Below, in pieces: positions 9,901 to 17,005 of a stretch of 64,000 nt of DNA. Numbering within the stretch: the stretch's first letter is position 1; every line of letters begins with the position of its first letter. This DNA comes from Crossiella cryophila. Lineage in GTDB: Bacteria; Actinomycetota; Actinomycetes; Mycobacteriales; Pseudonocardiaceae. A program made the translations under genes and the position numbers. The notes beneath the pieces were generated by a model that was given only the letters and a program-made list of their open reading frames with translations, had not been told where the DNA came from and ran no database searches. The stretch covers positions 8,829,501 to 8,893,500 of the forward strand of contig NZ_JACHMH010000001.1 in the NCBI RefSeq assembly GCF_014204915.1, read 5' to 3'.

Positions 9901-10244
9901 TCGTCGCCGGCTACTCCGCCGAGATGCGCACCTTCCTGGCCTCCAACACCGGCCTGGCCTCCCGGTTCTCCCGGCACATCGAGTTCGCCAACTACAGCAC
10001 CGACGACCTGGTCACCATCGTGCACCGGATGGCGGGCGGCAACGGCTACGAATGCGCGCCGGAGACGATCACCGCGGTCCGCGAGCACTTCGCCGCCGTG
10101 CCACGCGATGAGACCTTCGGCAACGCCCGCTACGCCCGGCAGGTACTGGAAACCATGATGACCCGCCAGGCAGGGCGGCTCAGCGGAACCAGCGCGCCCA
10201 CCGTGCACGACCTCCGCCTGCTGCTACCAGCCGACCTGCCCTGA
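6942..10244 (+). CDS. Beta-helix / double CbxX-type AAA+ ATPase (EccA-like)
   Basis: An 1,100-residue protein with three parts. Residues about 15-510 are a right-handed parallel beta-helix built of repeated units of the type LEDCEIREAG..G. Residues about 560-820 and 840-1100 are two CbxX/CfqX AAA+ domains, with P-loops GPPGTGKTT (~608) and GAPGTGKTT (~887), Walker B VLFIDEAYTL and VLFIDEAYAL, and SRF arginine-finger motifs in both. ESX EccA proteins are TPR plus one CbxX ATPase; here a beta-helix replaces the TPR region and the ATPase is doubled. Domain 2 keeps the usual pore loop (GRYIGHT) while domain 1 has AQIVGGT. ATG at 6942 follows GGAGG; a GTG at 6957 is also possible. Its place beside eccC/mycP suggests a chaperone role in ESX secretion. 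Confidence 0.82.
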   Translation: MRGAPVSRHVLTVDRDSGYRTISAALLDARNGTVISVLPGRYDESLEVTKVVTIAASDARGSVEVVSRQGSVLRLAAEAVKITGLVLRGQHEDLPAVDIARGQAAVEDCEIIGAAWTAVLARNSGSLAMRGCRVTNPAGAGIVVTSPAPSTIEDCVIEHVHTSAVVIAERGNPVVRDCTLRHAKGNGVCANGQAQGTIAHCDISATERPGIALEEDSATRVLDTTVRDTASGVFISTHASPVLEECRITSTTGDGITVAEGADPVLRRCRTTRTGGAGIRVTGRSRGSFEECEVAEAGGAGIQVDEASGPSFTRTTVRGGKSVGLLVTDGATAEFDRLEIRDTAGPGVQVAAAANPLLRRATLEGCRGNGIEVTGNGRGRLEDCEIREAGQAGLSVSEGGSPYVSSLRVRQSTGPGVLIGPGGVGSLRDCEIGESTSDGVLVADGGELVLSRSSVRRCTGHGVHLSAGARAKLTADDFSGNGRDGLRIDSADAVSVLDCTTADNTGSGLRVTVPTTRLSVENLTSTGNRTPDTDGSTATTTAEPTPAQQTQQAEPDEDAPLAKLEALVGLTAVKHQVKTLVNLNKMARRRQEAGLIAPPTSRHLIFAGPPGTGKTTVARLYGSILAELGVLREGHLVEVARADLVAQIVGGTAIKTTETFTKALGGVLFIDEAYTLTAQGKGSGPDFGREAVDTLVKLMEDHRDDLVVVAAGYHKEMDAFLQSNPGLASRFTRTIEFENYTTDELVTIVQRMCGAHQYQVPEETRTTLSVHFGQMSRGEDFGNGRAARKVFEEMVDRQAFRLANETEADDQSLSLLLPADVPGGADPGAPDDESTLAGLRQRLDSMIGLGGVKEAINDLVNLIATARQRRQAGLPVPAISNHLVFAGAPGTGKTTVARLYGELLAALGVLRKGHLVEVARADLVGRYIGHTAHLTREAFTSARGGVLFIDEAYALTPVGGAGGDFGQEAVDTLVKLMEDHRDDTVVIVAGYSAEMRTFLASNTGLASRFSRHIEFANYSTDDLVTIVHRMAGGNGYECAPETITAVREHFAAVPRDETFGNARYARQVLETMMTRQAGRLSGTSAPTVHDLRLLLPADLP

Positions 10245-10263
10245 CCGCCGGATAACCAGGGAA

Positions 10264-10281
10264 ATGGCGGGAAGTCGCCAT
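10264..10281. promoter_or_regulatory. Dyad ATGGCG-N6-CGCCAT upstream of regulator gene
   Basis: A perfect 6-bp inverted repeat with a 6-nt spacer lies 15 nt before the GTG start of the XRE-NB-ARC regulator. Size and place fit an autoregulatory operator for an XRE-type helix-turn-helix. A chance match is possible in DNA this GC-rich. Confidence 0.3.
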
Positions 10282-10295
10282 GGCAGAATGACCGG

Positions 10296-12704
10296 GTGCC
10301 CACGACGGCGTTCGGCGACTTCCTGCGCTTCTACCGGCTTCGGCTGTCGATGACCCAGGAGGAACTGGCCGAACGCACCGGGGTGAGCGTGCGCGCGATC
10401 AGCGACATGGAACGCGGCCGCGCGCTCAGCCCGCAGCGGCGCACGGTGGAACTACTGGTCACCGGCCTGGAACTGACGCCGGAAGAGGCAGGCGAGTTCA
10501 TCGGACTGGCCCGCGCCGGCCGCAAAACCGCGGTGGCCGAGGACAAACCGGTGCACCCGGAGACGGCCAAGGCCAGCGCGGTCTGCGCGTTGCCGCCGGT
10601 GCTCACCGAACTCACCGGCCGGGAACGCGACCAGCGCGCGCTGACCGCCTTCGCCAAGGACGCCGAAGCCAACGGCCGGCTCCAGCTCGCCGTGGTGCAC
10701 GGCCCGCCCGGCGCGGGCAAAACCGCACTGGCCGTGGACGCCGGACACCGGCTGACCGGCCTGTTCGGCAACGGCTGCCTGTTCCTGGACCTGCGCGGCA
10801 TGGACCCCGAACCACTCTCCGCGGACCGGGCCGTGCACCGGCTGCTGCGTGGCTTCGGCGTGGACGAACGCAAGATCCCGGCCGACCCCGACGACCGCCT
10901 CGCCCTCTACCGCTCACTGCTGCAGGACCGCTCGGTGCTGCTGGTGCTGGACAACGCCGCCTCCGAGGCCCAGATCCGCCCACTGCTGGCCACCAGCCCC
11001 GGCTCGATGGTGCTGGTCACCAGCCGCAGCACCCTGGCCGGACTGGACGCGCGGCACCGGGTCGCGCTGGAACTGCTCGACGGCGACCGCGCGGTCGAAC
11101 TGCTCGGCGTGGTCGCCGGCACCCACCGGGTCGCCGCCGAACACGAGGCCGCCCGCCGGGTCGCCACCCTCTGCGGCGGCGTGCCGCTGGCCCTGCTCAT
11201 CGCGGGCAACCGGCTGGCCAGCCGCACCCAGTGGACCATCGCGCACCTGGCCGACCAGCTCGCCGACGAACGCCGCAGGCTCTCCGTGCTCACCGCCGGC
11301 GACCTGCAGGTGCGCGCCGCCTTCGAGCTGTCCTACCACCACCTCGAACCCGCGGCCGCCCGGATGTTCCGGCGGATCGCGCTCGTGCCAGGCCCGGACA
11401 CCTCGGTCGAGCTGGCCGCGGTGGTCTCCGGGCAGCCCGCACACCTGGCCGAGGCCGCCCTGGAGGAGCTGGCCGACGCCAGCCTGCTCGGCTTCAGCGA
11501 TATTCCCGGCCGCTTCACCAGCCACGACCTGCTGCGCGTCTTCGCAAGGGAACGCCTCGAACTGGACGAGACCGCCGAGGACGTGCGCGCGGCCAACGAG
11601 CGGATGCGGGACTGGCTGCTCGCGGTGGCCACCAAGGCCGCCCTGTACTTCGACCACGACCAGCCCGACCCGGCGAGCACCATCGACGGCCCGGACCCGG
11701 TGCGCGACCGGGAAACCGCGAAAACCTGGCTGGCCCTGGAACAAGCCCACTGGCGCGGTGCGGTGCGCTGTGCCGCCGCCGCGGGCGAACACCGCAAGGT
11801 CCTCGACCTGGCCACCGCCATGCACTGGTACTCCGACCTGCGCGGCACCGGCGAACTGTGGCTGGAGGTCTTCGGCGCCGGCGCGGCCTCGGCCCAGGCC
11901 CTCGGCGAGGTCAAGGCCAGCGCCGAACAGTTCAACTACCTGGCCTGGGCGCACTACGCGCTCTGCGGCCAGGCCCGCGAGGCACTGGCCGCGAACCAGC
12001 TCGCCGTGGCCGCCGCGGTGGCAGCGGACGACCTGCTCGCCGAAGCCTGGGCCTGGTACTACCGGTCCGGCATCGAACGACGGCTGACCACCCCGCAGGA
12101 GGCCATCCGGCTCGCCCGCCGCTCGGTCGAACTGTTCGAGCGAGCCGGCTACCCCAACGGCGAACACCTCGCGCTGTCCATGCTCGGCGCGATGCTGCAC
12201 GTGGCAGGCGAATACCCCGAGGCGGTGGCGGTGAACCGGCTGGCAGAGGCGCACTACCGCGGCTCGGCCACCGCCCCCGGCAACGACGAACTGCTGTCCA
12301 TGGTGCTGACCCGGCTGGCCGACAGCCTGGCCGCCACCGGCGAGGTCACCACCGCGCTGGACCTGCTGGACGAGGCCGAAACGCTGTTCCGCAAACACGA
12401 GGTGTCCACCGGCCTGTCCCGGGTGCGCTTCCTGCGGGGCCGGGTGCTGATCCGGGCCGGCCGTCCCGCCGAGGCCAGGGAACAACTGCTGTCCAGCCTG
12501 GACGAGGCCCGCTGGTCCGAGGCCAGGGTGGAGATGCTGGTGCTGCTGGCCGAACTCGCCGACGACTGCGGGGAAACGGCCCAGGCCCGCGAGCACCGGG
12601 TGCGCGCGCTGGCCGAATGCGCCCGCTACGACTCGCCCACCGTGCGCGGCACCGCGGGCCGGCTCGCCGCCCAACTCGGCCTCGCCGTACCCGAATCCGC
12701 CTGA
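10296..12704 (+). CDS. XRE-family regulator with NB-ARC and TPR domains
   Basis: An 802-residue signal-transduction ATPase of the STAND type. An XRE helix-turn-helix occupies about residues 5-70 (MTQEELAERTGVSVRAISDM), the NB-ARC domain about 100-400 (P-loop GPPGAGKTAL near 136; Walker B LLVLDNA; GGVPLALL), and TPR-like helices fill the rest. Such proteins work as cytoplasmic transcription regulators, using nucleotide binding and TPR oligomerisation to gate DNA binding; the ligand is unknown. No good ribosome site precedes the GTG start and a CAGAAT box lies 8 nt upstream, so the transcript might be leaderless. The gene converges on the ECF sigma gene with a 10-nt gap. Confidence 0.85.
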   Translation: MPTTAFGDFLRFYRLRLSMTQEELAERTGVSVRAISDMERGRALSPQRRTVELLVTGLELTPEEAGEFIGLARAGRKTAVAEDKPVHPETAKASAVCALPPVLTELTGRERDQRALTAFAKDAEANGRLQLAVVHGPPGAGKTALAVDAGHRLTGLFGNGCLFLDLRGMDPEPLSADRAVHRLLRGFGVDERKIPADPDDRLALYRSLLQDRSVLLVLDNAASEAQIRPLLATSPGSMVLVTSRSTLAGLDARHRVALELLDGDRAVELLGVVAGTHRVAAEHEAARRVATLCGGVPLALLIAGNRLASRTQWTIAHLADQLADERRRLSVLTAGDLQVRAAFELSYHHLEPAAARMFRRIALVPGPDTSVELAAVVSGQPAHLAEAALEELADASLLGFSDIPGRFTSHDLLRVFARERLELDETAEDVRAANERMRDWLLAVATKAALYFDHDQPDPASTIDGPDPVRDRETAKTWLALEQAHWRGAVRCAAAAGEHRKVLDLATAMHWYSDLRGTGELWLEVFGAGAASAQALGEVKASAEQFNYLAWAHYALCGQAREALAANQLAVAAAVAADDLLAEAWAWYYRSGIERRLTTPQEAIRLARRSVELFERAGYPNGEHLALSMLGAMLHVAGEYPEAVAVNRLAEAHYRGSATAPGNDELLSMVLTRLADSLAATGEVTTALDLLDEAETLFRKHEVSTGLSRVRFLRGRVLIRAGRPAEAREQLLSSLDEARWSEARVEMLVLLAELADDCGETAQAREHRVRALAECARYDSPTVRGTAGRLAAQLGLAVPESA

Positions 12705-12714
12705 CCCGGCCCGC

Positions 12715-13224
12715 TCACCAGCCCGCCGCGGTGACCCCGTGCGCGGCCAGCGCCTCGGTCATCGCGATGGTCGCGTGGTGCACCCTGGACTTCACCGTGC
12801 CCACCGGCACCCCGATCACCGCCGCCGCCCGCAACCGGGTCTGGTCCAGCCGGTAGACCTGCTCCAAAGCCTGCCGCTGCATCGGATTCAGCCGCGCCAG
12901 CCCCTGGTCCACCACACAGCGCTCCAGCACCTCGTCGGCGAAGTCCGTGCCACTGGGCAGCGCGTCGAAATCATCGTCGTCCAGCAGCACCGGACGCGCG
13001 TTGTCCCGCCGCGCCCAGTCGACGATCAGGTTGCGCGCCACGGTGAACAGCCAGGCCCGCACCCTGGCGTCCTTCGCGGCCAACGTCTCGCTGTTGCGCC
13101 AGGCCCGCAACATGCACTCCTGCACCACGTCCTCGGCCCGGTGCGGATCACCCGGCAACAGGCGGCGGGCGAAACGCAGCAGGACCTCCCGGTGCTCGGC
13201 GTGCAGCTCGGCCACGGTGCTCAC
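12715..13224 (-). CDS. RNA polymerase ECF sigma factor (SigL/SigM type)
   Basis: A 169-residue sigma factor. Region 2 spans about residues 8-75 (LLPGDPHRAEDVVQECMLRA, then WLFTVARNLIVDWAR) and region 4 about 105-160 (GVPVGTVKSRVHHA). No anti-sigma gene adjoins it on either side, so its control is not visible here. The GTG start at 13224 is chosen because GGGAGG lies at good spacing and the protein then begins right before region 2 (STVAELHAEH); longer starts add low-complexity sequence. It faces away from the C45-like hydrolase gene. Confidence 0.88.
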   Translation of the reverse strand: MSTVAELHAEHREVLLRFARRLLPGDPHRAEDVVQECMLRAWRNSETLAAKDARVRAWLFTVARNLIVDWARRDNARPVLLDDDDFDALPSGTDFADEVLERCVVDQGLARLNPMQRQALEQVYRLDQTRLRAAAVIGVPVGTVKSRVHHATIAMTEALAAHGVTAAGW

Positions 13225-13409
13225 GGTGACCTCCCTCGAGATCGCGAAGTTCTTGCCGCTGAGTCCACCCGCCAGGGCACCCGGCTGCCACGCGGAAGGA
13301 CCGGCAGAACCGGGCCTGGGCGGCCTTCTGCCGGTCTGTCCGCGTGGCCGCGCGAGGGCCCCGCGGGTTCGATCGGGCAGCGAGGATCCGCGACTCCGAG
13401 AGGTGCCAG

Positions 13410-14291
13410 GTGACCGGCGACATCCGCTGCTCCACAACGTTCCGGGCCTTCGCCGAGGCCAGTCCCGGCCCCGCCTGGCGCGACCACGTGCGCAGGCACT
13501 GGCCCCGGCTGCGGGCCACGGCCGCCGACCACCCGGACGCCCAGACCTGGCGCACCACGGTGCTGTCCCTGACCAGCTCCCCGCTCGCGCACCTGGCCGC
13601 CGACCTGGCCGAGGCCGCCGGGCTGCCCGACCCGGACCTGCCCGCCTTCCTCACCCACGTCAACCCGCCGGCCCCGGTCGTCTCCGGTGCCCAGGGCACC
13701 GGCGGCGCCTCCCTGATCCGCAACCTGGACATCGACGTCAACCAGCACGAGTCCACGCTGTGGCTCAGCAAACTCGGCACCCGCCGCGTCCTGGGCACCA
13801 CCTCGGGCCTGTGGGGCCTGCTGGACGGCATGAACGAGGACGGCCTGGCCGTCTCCCTCACCTCCGGCGGCGACCACCGGCACACCGAGGGCCTCAGTGG
13901 ACCGCTACTCGTCCGCCACCTGCTCGAACACTGCACCACCGTCGCCGCCGTCGACGAGGTCCTGGCCTGCTGGCCCACCGCCAGCACGCACGACCTCACC
14001 GTCATCGACGCCACCGGCGCCCGCGCCGGCTACCGCCTCACCCCCGGCGAACCCACCCAGCGCGGCCGCACCCGGCACTGGCCCGAGGTCTCCGAAGCCA
14101 TCGCCGCCATGCTCACCCGACCCCGCCACCGCACCGGCTACACCACCGGCGCGGGCACCCTGCACACCGCCGTCTACCACCCGGCCGAGGGCGAGCTGAC
14201 CCTGATCTGGCCCGACGGCGTGCGCACCTGGTCCTTCACCAACTTCACCCCCGCCCAGCGCCTGCTCGAATACCCGGCCACCCCCGCCTGA
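13410..14291 (+). CDS. C45-like acyltransferase/hydrolase (Ntn-type), nucleophile Cys not found
   Basis: A protein of about 293 residues resembling the C45 family of autoproteolytic Ntn hydrolases (relatives of acyl-CoA:6-APA acyltransferase). Family traits are the LIRNLDID stretch (usually RNYDY), GLWGLLDGMNEDGLAVSLT, and LLVRHLLEHCTTVAAVDEVL. Active members have a Cys nucleophile shortly before the RN.D motif; here the stretch reads VVSGAQGTGGASLIRN with no Cys, so activity is doubtful or a Ser is used. The GTG start at 13410 has GAGAGG upstream; an earlier GTG at 13344 lacks a good site. It stands alone between the sigma factor and the LysR gene. Confidence 0.65.
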   Translation: MTGDIRCSTTFRAFAEASPGPAWRDHVRRHWPRLRATAADHPDAQTWRTTVLSLTSSPLAHLAADLAEAAGLPDPDLPAFLTHVNPPAPVVSGAQGTGGASLIRNLDIDVNQHESTLWLSKLGTRRVLGTTSGLWGLLDGMNEDGLAVSLTSGGDHRHTEGLSGPLLVRHLLEHCTTVAAVDEVLACWPTASTHDLTVIDATGARAGYRLTPGEPTQRGRTRHWPEVSEAIAAMLTRPRHRTGYTTGAGTLHTAVYHPAEGELTLIWPDGVRTWSFTNFTPAQRLLEYPATPA

Positions 14292-14333
14292 ACCCGGCCC
14301 CCAGGCGTCAGGCCCCGCCTACACTTGCCGGTC

Positions 14334-15212
14334 ATGGGCGTCGAACTCCGGCATTTGCGTGCCTTCGTGGCAGTGGCCCAGCAGCTGTCCTTCACCAGGG
14401 CCGCCGAACACCTGATCGTCACCCAGCCCGCACTGACCAGGACGATCAAACAGCTCGAAGCCGCCCTCGAAGTACGGCTGTTCGACCGCGACTCCCGCCA
14501 CGTCGCCCTCACCCCCACCGGCGCCGACTTCCTGGGCAGGGCCCAGCAGGTCCTCACCGCGATGGACCAGACCCTCGCCTCGGTGAAAGCCCAGGTCACC
14601 ATCCGCTTCGGCTTCAGCTGGCTGCTGCCGGACCCCTGGGCCCAGACCACCGTCGGCAACTACGAGAAGGCCACCGGCAACTCGGTCTCCCTGATCCGCA
14701 TCGACGACCCCCTGGCCGCGGTCGAGGAGGGCAAGGTCGACGTCGCGGTAGTCCGCGGCAGCCACCCATCCACCCCTGCCACCAAGGTGCTGCACCTGTT
14801 CGACGAGGTCCGGGTCGCCGTCTGCTCGGCCAACTGCAAACTCGCCGGCGCCGACCGCCTGCACTGGACCGAGGTCCCCGACTGGCCCCTGGTGGTCAAC
14901 ACCGTCAGCGGCACCACCGGCCCCTGGTCCTGGCCGGACGGCGACGGCCCGCGGCGGATCATCGAAACCCGCAACTTCGACGAGTGGCTGGAATCAGTGG
15001 CGGCCAACCGAGGCATCGGCGTGGTCCCCGAGGTGGCGATGCGCCGCAACATCCACCCCGCCGTCCGCTTCGTCCCGCTGATCGGCGCCCCCACCAGCCC
15101 CGTGTCCATCGCCTTCCAGCCCCAGCACCGGGACCGCAGACTCCGCCACTTCATCGAGGCCGCCGCGGCCGCGGCCGTCAACTGCTGCCCGATCCCCCCA
15201 CAGCCCGTGTAG
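14334..15212 (+). CDS. LysR-family transcriptional regulator
   Basis: A 292-residue LysR regulator. The N-terminal winged helix-turn-helix is classical (MGVELRHLRAFVAVAQQLSF, then TRAAEHLIVTQPALTRTIKQ), followed by a substrate-binding domain over about residues 85-290. ATG at 14334 gives the standard LysR N-terminus; a TTG at 14325 adds three residues. The 3' end overlaps the convergent tautomerase gene by 35 bp. The effector and target are unknown; the neighbouring tautomerase and SDR genes are the natural candidates. Confidence 0.9.
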   Translation: MGVELRHLRAFVAVAQQLSFTRAAEHLIVTQPALTRTIKQLEAALEVRLFDRDSRHVALTPTGADFLGRAQQVLTAMDQTLASVKAQVTIRFGFSWLLPDPWAQTTVGNYEKATGNSVSLIRIDDPLAAVEEGKVDVAVVRGSHPSTPATKVLHLFDEVRVAVCSANCKLAGADRLHWTEVPDWPLVVNTVSGTTGPWSWPDGDGPRRIIETRNFDEWLESVAANRGIGVVPEVAMRRNIHPAVRFVPLIGAPTSPVSIAFQPQHRDRRLRHFIEAAAAAAVNCCPIPPQPV

Positions 15213-15423
15213 CCCGATAATCCGCCACCGGCATCCCACCCCACCCCCAATTCCCCAAAGGCACCTCCTCAATCACCACAAAAGTAGACTCCAAAGGCTT
15301 GCCCAAAACATCCAGCAAAACCTGACTAACCCCCGCGATCACCCGAGCCTTCTCCGACTCGGTAACCGCCTCCACCCCAGGAGAACTACCCTCCCGAGTA
15401 ACCCGAACACTAACAAAAGGCAC
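15178..15423 (-). CDS. 4-oxalocrotonate tautomerase-family protein
   Basis: An 81-residue protein beginning (M)PFVSVRVTREG, with Pro right after the start as required for the catalytic N-terminal proline of the tautomerase superfamily. The rest fits (SEKARVIAGVSQVLLDVLGK, then VVIEEVPLGNWGWGG). The GTG start follows GGAAGGGG at good spacing. The stop lies 35 bp inside the convergent LysR gene; the SDR gene sits 38 bp upstream on the same strand, suggesting one transcript. Codon choice favours G/T, unlike neighbouring operons. Confidence 0.85.
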   Translation of the reverse strand: MPFVSVRVTREGSSPGVEAVTESEKARVIAGVSQVLLDVLGKPLESTFVVIEEVPLGNWGWGGMPVADYRATRAVGGSGSS

Positions 15424-15461
15424 AACAAACCCCTTCCAATCCAGAAAAAAGCAACCCGCAC

Positions 15462-16166
15462 TCAGTGCCCAGCACTCTGCCCGCCATCAACATGCAAAAT
15501 CTCCCCGGTGACAAACGAGGAATTCTCCAGGAACAACACCGCATCCACCACGTCCCCCACCTGCCCAATCCGCCCCAACGGATGCAACCCACCCAACGCC
15601 GCATGCGTCTCCACCGAATGCATCGGAGTGGCAATCACCCCCGGCGAAACAGCATTGACCCGAATCCCCCGCCCCGCGTACTCCACAGCCAACGCCTTGG
15701 TAGCCGCCTGCACCCCACCCTTGCTCAACGAGGCCAAAACCGAAGGCACCGCACTAAGCGCATGCTCCACCAACGTGGTAGTCACATTGACAACATGCCC
15801 CCCATCCCCCTGCACAAGCATCCGCTCCACCACCAACTGAGTAACCCCAAAAAACCCAGCCACATTAACCCCCATCACCCCCGCATAGTCCTCCGCCGTA
15901 TACTCAACAAACGGCTTAGCCAAAAAAACCCCAGCATTGTTAACCAACGTATCAACCCGCCCAAACTCCCCCACCGCAGCCTCAACAACAGCCCGAGCAG
16001 TCCCCACCTCCGAAATATCCCCAGCCACCGCAACAACCCCCGGATCCCTCGACTCACCAATGTTCCGAGAGTTAGCCACCACCCCCCACCCCAACTTCCG
16101 ATACCCCGCAACAAGAGCAGCCCCAATCCCCTGCGAAGCCCCCGTAACCACCACAACCCGCCGCAC
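15462..16166 (-). CDS. Short-chain dehydrogenase/reductase family protein
   Basis: A classical-SDR-like protein of about 234 residues: cofactor motif TGASQGIGAAL, NNAG motif, and the C-terminal VNAVSPGVIATPMH region. The usual YxxxK pair reads ASLSK, so the catalytic Tyr position holds Ala while Lys is kept; Ser is expected near VVNVTTT. It may therefore not be a standard oxidoreductase. The start is uncertain: GTG at 16166 gives a normal SDR N-terminus, while ATG 16220 or TTG 16238 would add a hydrophobic leader. Codon use is striking, with many GTT, GGG and TTG codons, making the plus strand G-poor. It probably shares a transcript with the tautomerase gene. Confidence 0.8.
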   Translation of the reverse strand: MRRVVVVTGASQGIGAALVAGYRKLGWGVVANSRNIGESRDPGVVAVAGDISEVGTARAVVEAAVGEFGRVDTLVNNAGVFLAKPFVEYTAEDYAGVMGVNVAGFFGVTQLVVERMLVQGDGGHVVNVTTTLVEHALSAVPSVLASLSKGGVQAATKALAVEYAGRGIRVNAVSPGVIATPMHSVETHAALGGLHPLGRIGQVGDVVDAVLFLENSSFVTGEILHVDGGQSAGH

Positions 16167-16310
16167 ACCAACAGCCACAACAACCCCAATCCAAACCCAA
16201 AAACAATCCCCACCGGCCATTCCCAGCCGCTCCCCCAAAAACTACAACCCAAACCCACCCCCGAGAAATGCCGCCCCCAACCCACCAATGCCCCCCAGAC
16301 ATAGACCCAG

Positions 16311-16333
16311 CCCACCCCACCCCACCCCCACCC
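16311..16333 (-). promoter_or_regulatory. Predicted G-quadruplex upstream of SDR gene
   Basis: On the minus strand this 23-nt stretch is five runs of 3-5 guanines separated by single T residues, a textbook G-quadruplex pattern. It lies 70-150 nt before the candidate SDR starts and directly beside the 22-bp repeat array. Its effect on transcription is inference. Confidence 0.5.
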
Positions 16334-16336
16334 GAG

Positions 16337-16424
16337 TGTTGGCCGATCTCGTACGCCAAGTTGGCCGTTGTCGTACGGCATGTTGGCCGTTGTGGGACAC
16401 CAAGTTGGCCGTTGCGGGACGCCG
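16337..16424 (+). repeat. Four tandem 22-bp repeats, head-to-tail
   Basis: Four units of exactly 22 bp follow one another without spacers: 16337-16358, 16359-16380, 16381-16402 and 16403-16424. The consensus is close to (A/T)GTTGGCCGTTGTCGTACG followed by SCA; the CGTACG core is best kept in the second unit. The same unit appears three times in opposite orientation at 16821-16886. There are no spacers, so this is not a CRISPR array. The units could be protein-binding sites or part of a dispersed element. Confidence 0.8.
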
Positions 16425-16426
16425 GG

Positions 16427-16525
16427 CGGGCGGAGCCCGGAGCGGTGAGCGTTGGGGGCAAGCGGGCGAAGCCCGGGAACGCTGCGGCTAGGCGGTGAAC
16501 ACGCGCCGCGACCGGGCGAAGCCCG
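16427..16525. repeat. Three copies of palindrome CGGGCGAAGCCCG
   Basis: Short perfect hairpins with 5-bp stems and GAA (or GGA) loops occur at 16427-16439 (GGA variant), 16463-16475 and 16513-16525. The same 13-mer occurs at 41465-41477 inside a broken gene. They look like a short dispersed palindromic repeat placed between the 22-bp array and the long hairpin. Confidence 0.6.
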
Positions 16526-16565
16526 AGGACAGGCAGCCGGGGTGGCTTTTCAACACTCTCCGAGC

Positions 16566-16716
16566 GGTTCCCCCATCCCCGTCAGCCTGGAGAGGACACA
16601 CCGCATCCCGGGCAAGCGGCCCGCAACACAAACCGCCACCCGGCGAACCCCAACGCGACCGGCCGCTTGCCCGGGATGTGGTTTGGTATCGGAGGGCTGA
16701 CGGGGATGGGGGAACC
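16566..16716. repeat. Long inverted repeat with 56-nt arms
   Basis: Arms 16566-16621 and 16661-16716 are reverse complements over the outer 22 bp and the inner 18 bp; the middle 16 nt do not pair, giving a symmetric internal loop. The terminal loop is 39 nt. The arms begin and end with GGTTCCCCCATCCCCGTCAG and its complement. No transposase gene is nearby, and the flanks show no clear target duplication. A non-autonomous mobile element, a structured RNA or a dispersed intergenic repeat are all possible. Confidence 0.75.
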
Positions 16717-16820
16717 GTACGAGCACTGCTCTGCGCTCTTGTCTTTGACTTTCCCCCCCATCCTTTGATTTCTGCCCGTCCGGCGAGGACGCCCTTGATC
16801 TTGACCCTCGCTCGTGCACC

Positions 16821-16886
16821 AACCCGCCCACAACGGCCAACACTCCGTACAACAACGGCCAACACGCCGTACGAGAACGGCCAACA
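16821..16886 (-). repeat. Three 22-bp repeats in inverse orientation
   Basis: Three contiguous 22-bp units (16821-16842, 16843-16864, 16865-16886) are reverse complements of those at 16337-16424; each ends ACGGCCAACA on the plus strand. With the first array they form convergent flanks around the palindromes and long hairpin. A degenerate half unit (GTACGCCAACAACG) follows near 16907. Confidence 0.75.
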
Positions 16887-17005
16887 CGCCAAAAGCCCCC
16901 CATGACGTACGCCAACAACGTCACCCGATGCTCGCGAACACCCCCTCCCCCTCCCTACCGTCCCGACGTGTCCGGAAACGCAACCCCGTCGCAGGAGTGG
17001 TCCGC

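Noticed and set aside
6960-10208. Long minus-strand frame opposite the beta-helix AAA gene
   Set aside because: It is a GC-bias shadow; the plus strand encodes clear AAA+ motifs over the same bases.
1-10244. WXG100 (EsxA/B) substrates and EccE in the ESX locus
   Set aside because: No small frame with a central WxG motif and no EccE-like gene is found; they may lie left of the window.
16337-16886. CRISPR array
   Set aside because: The 22-bp units are directly adjacent without spacers and no cas genes are present.
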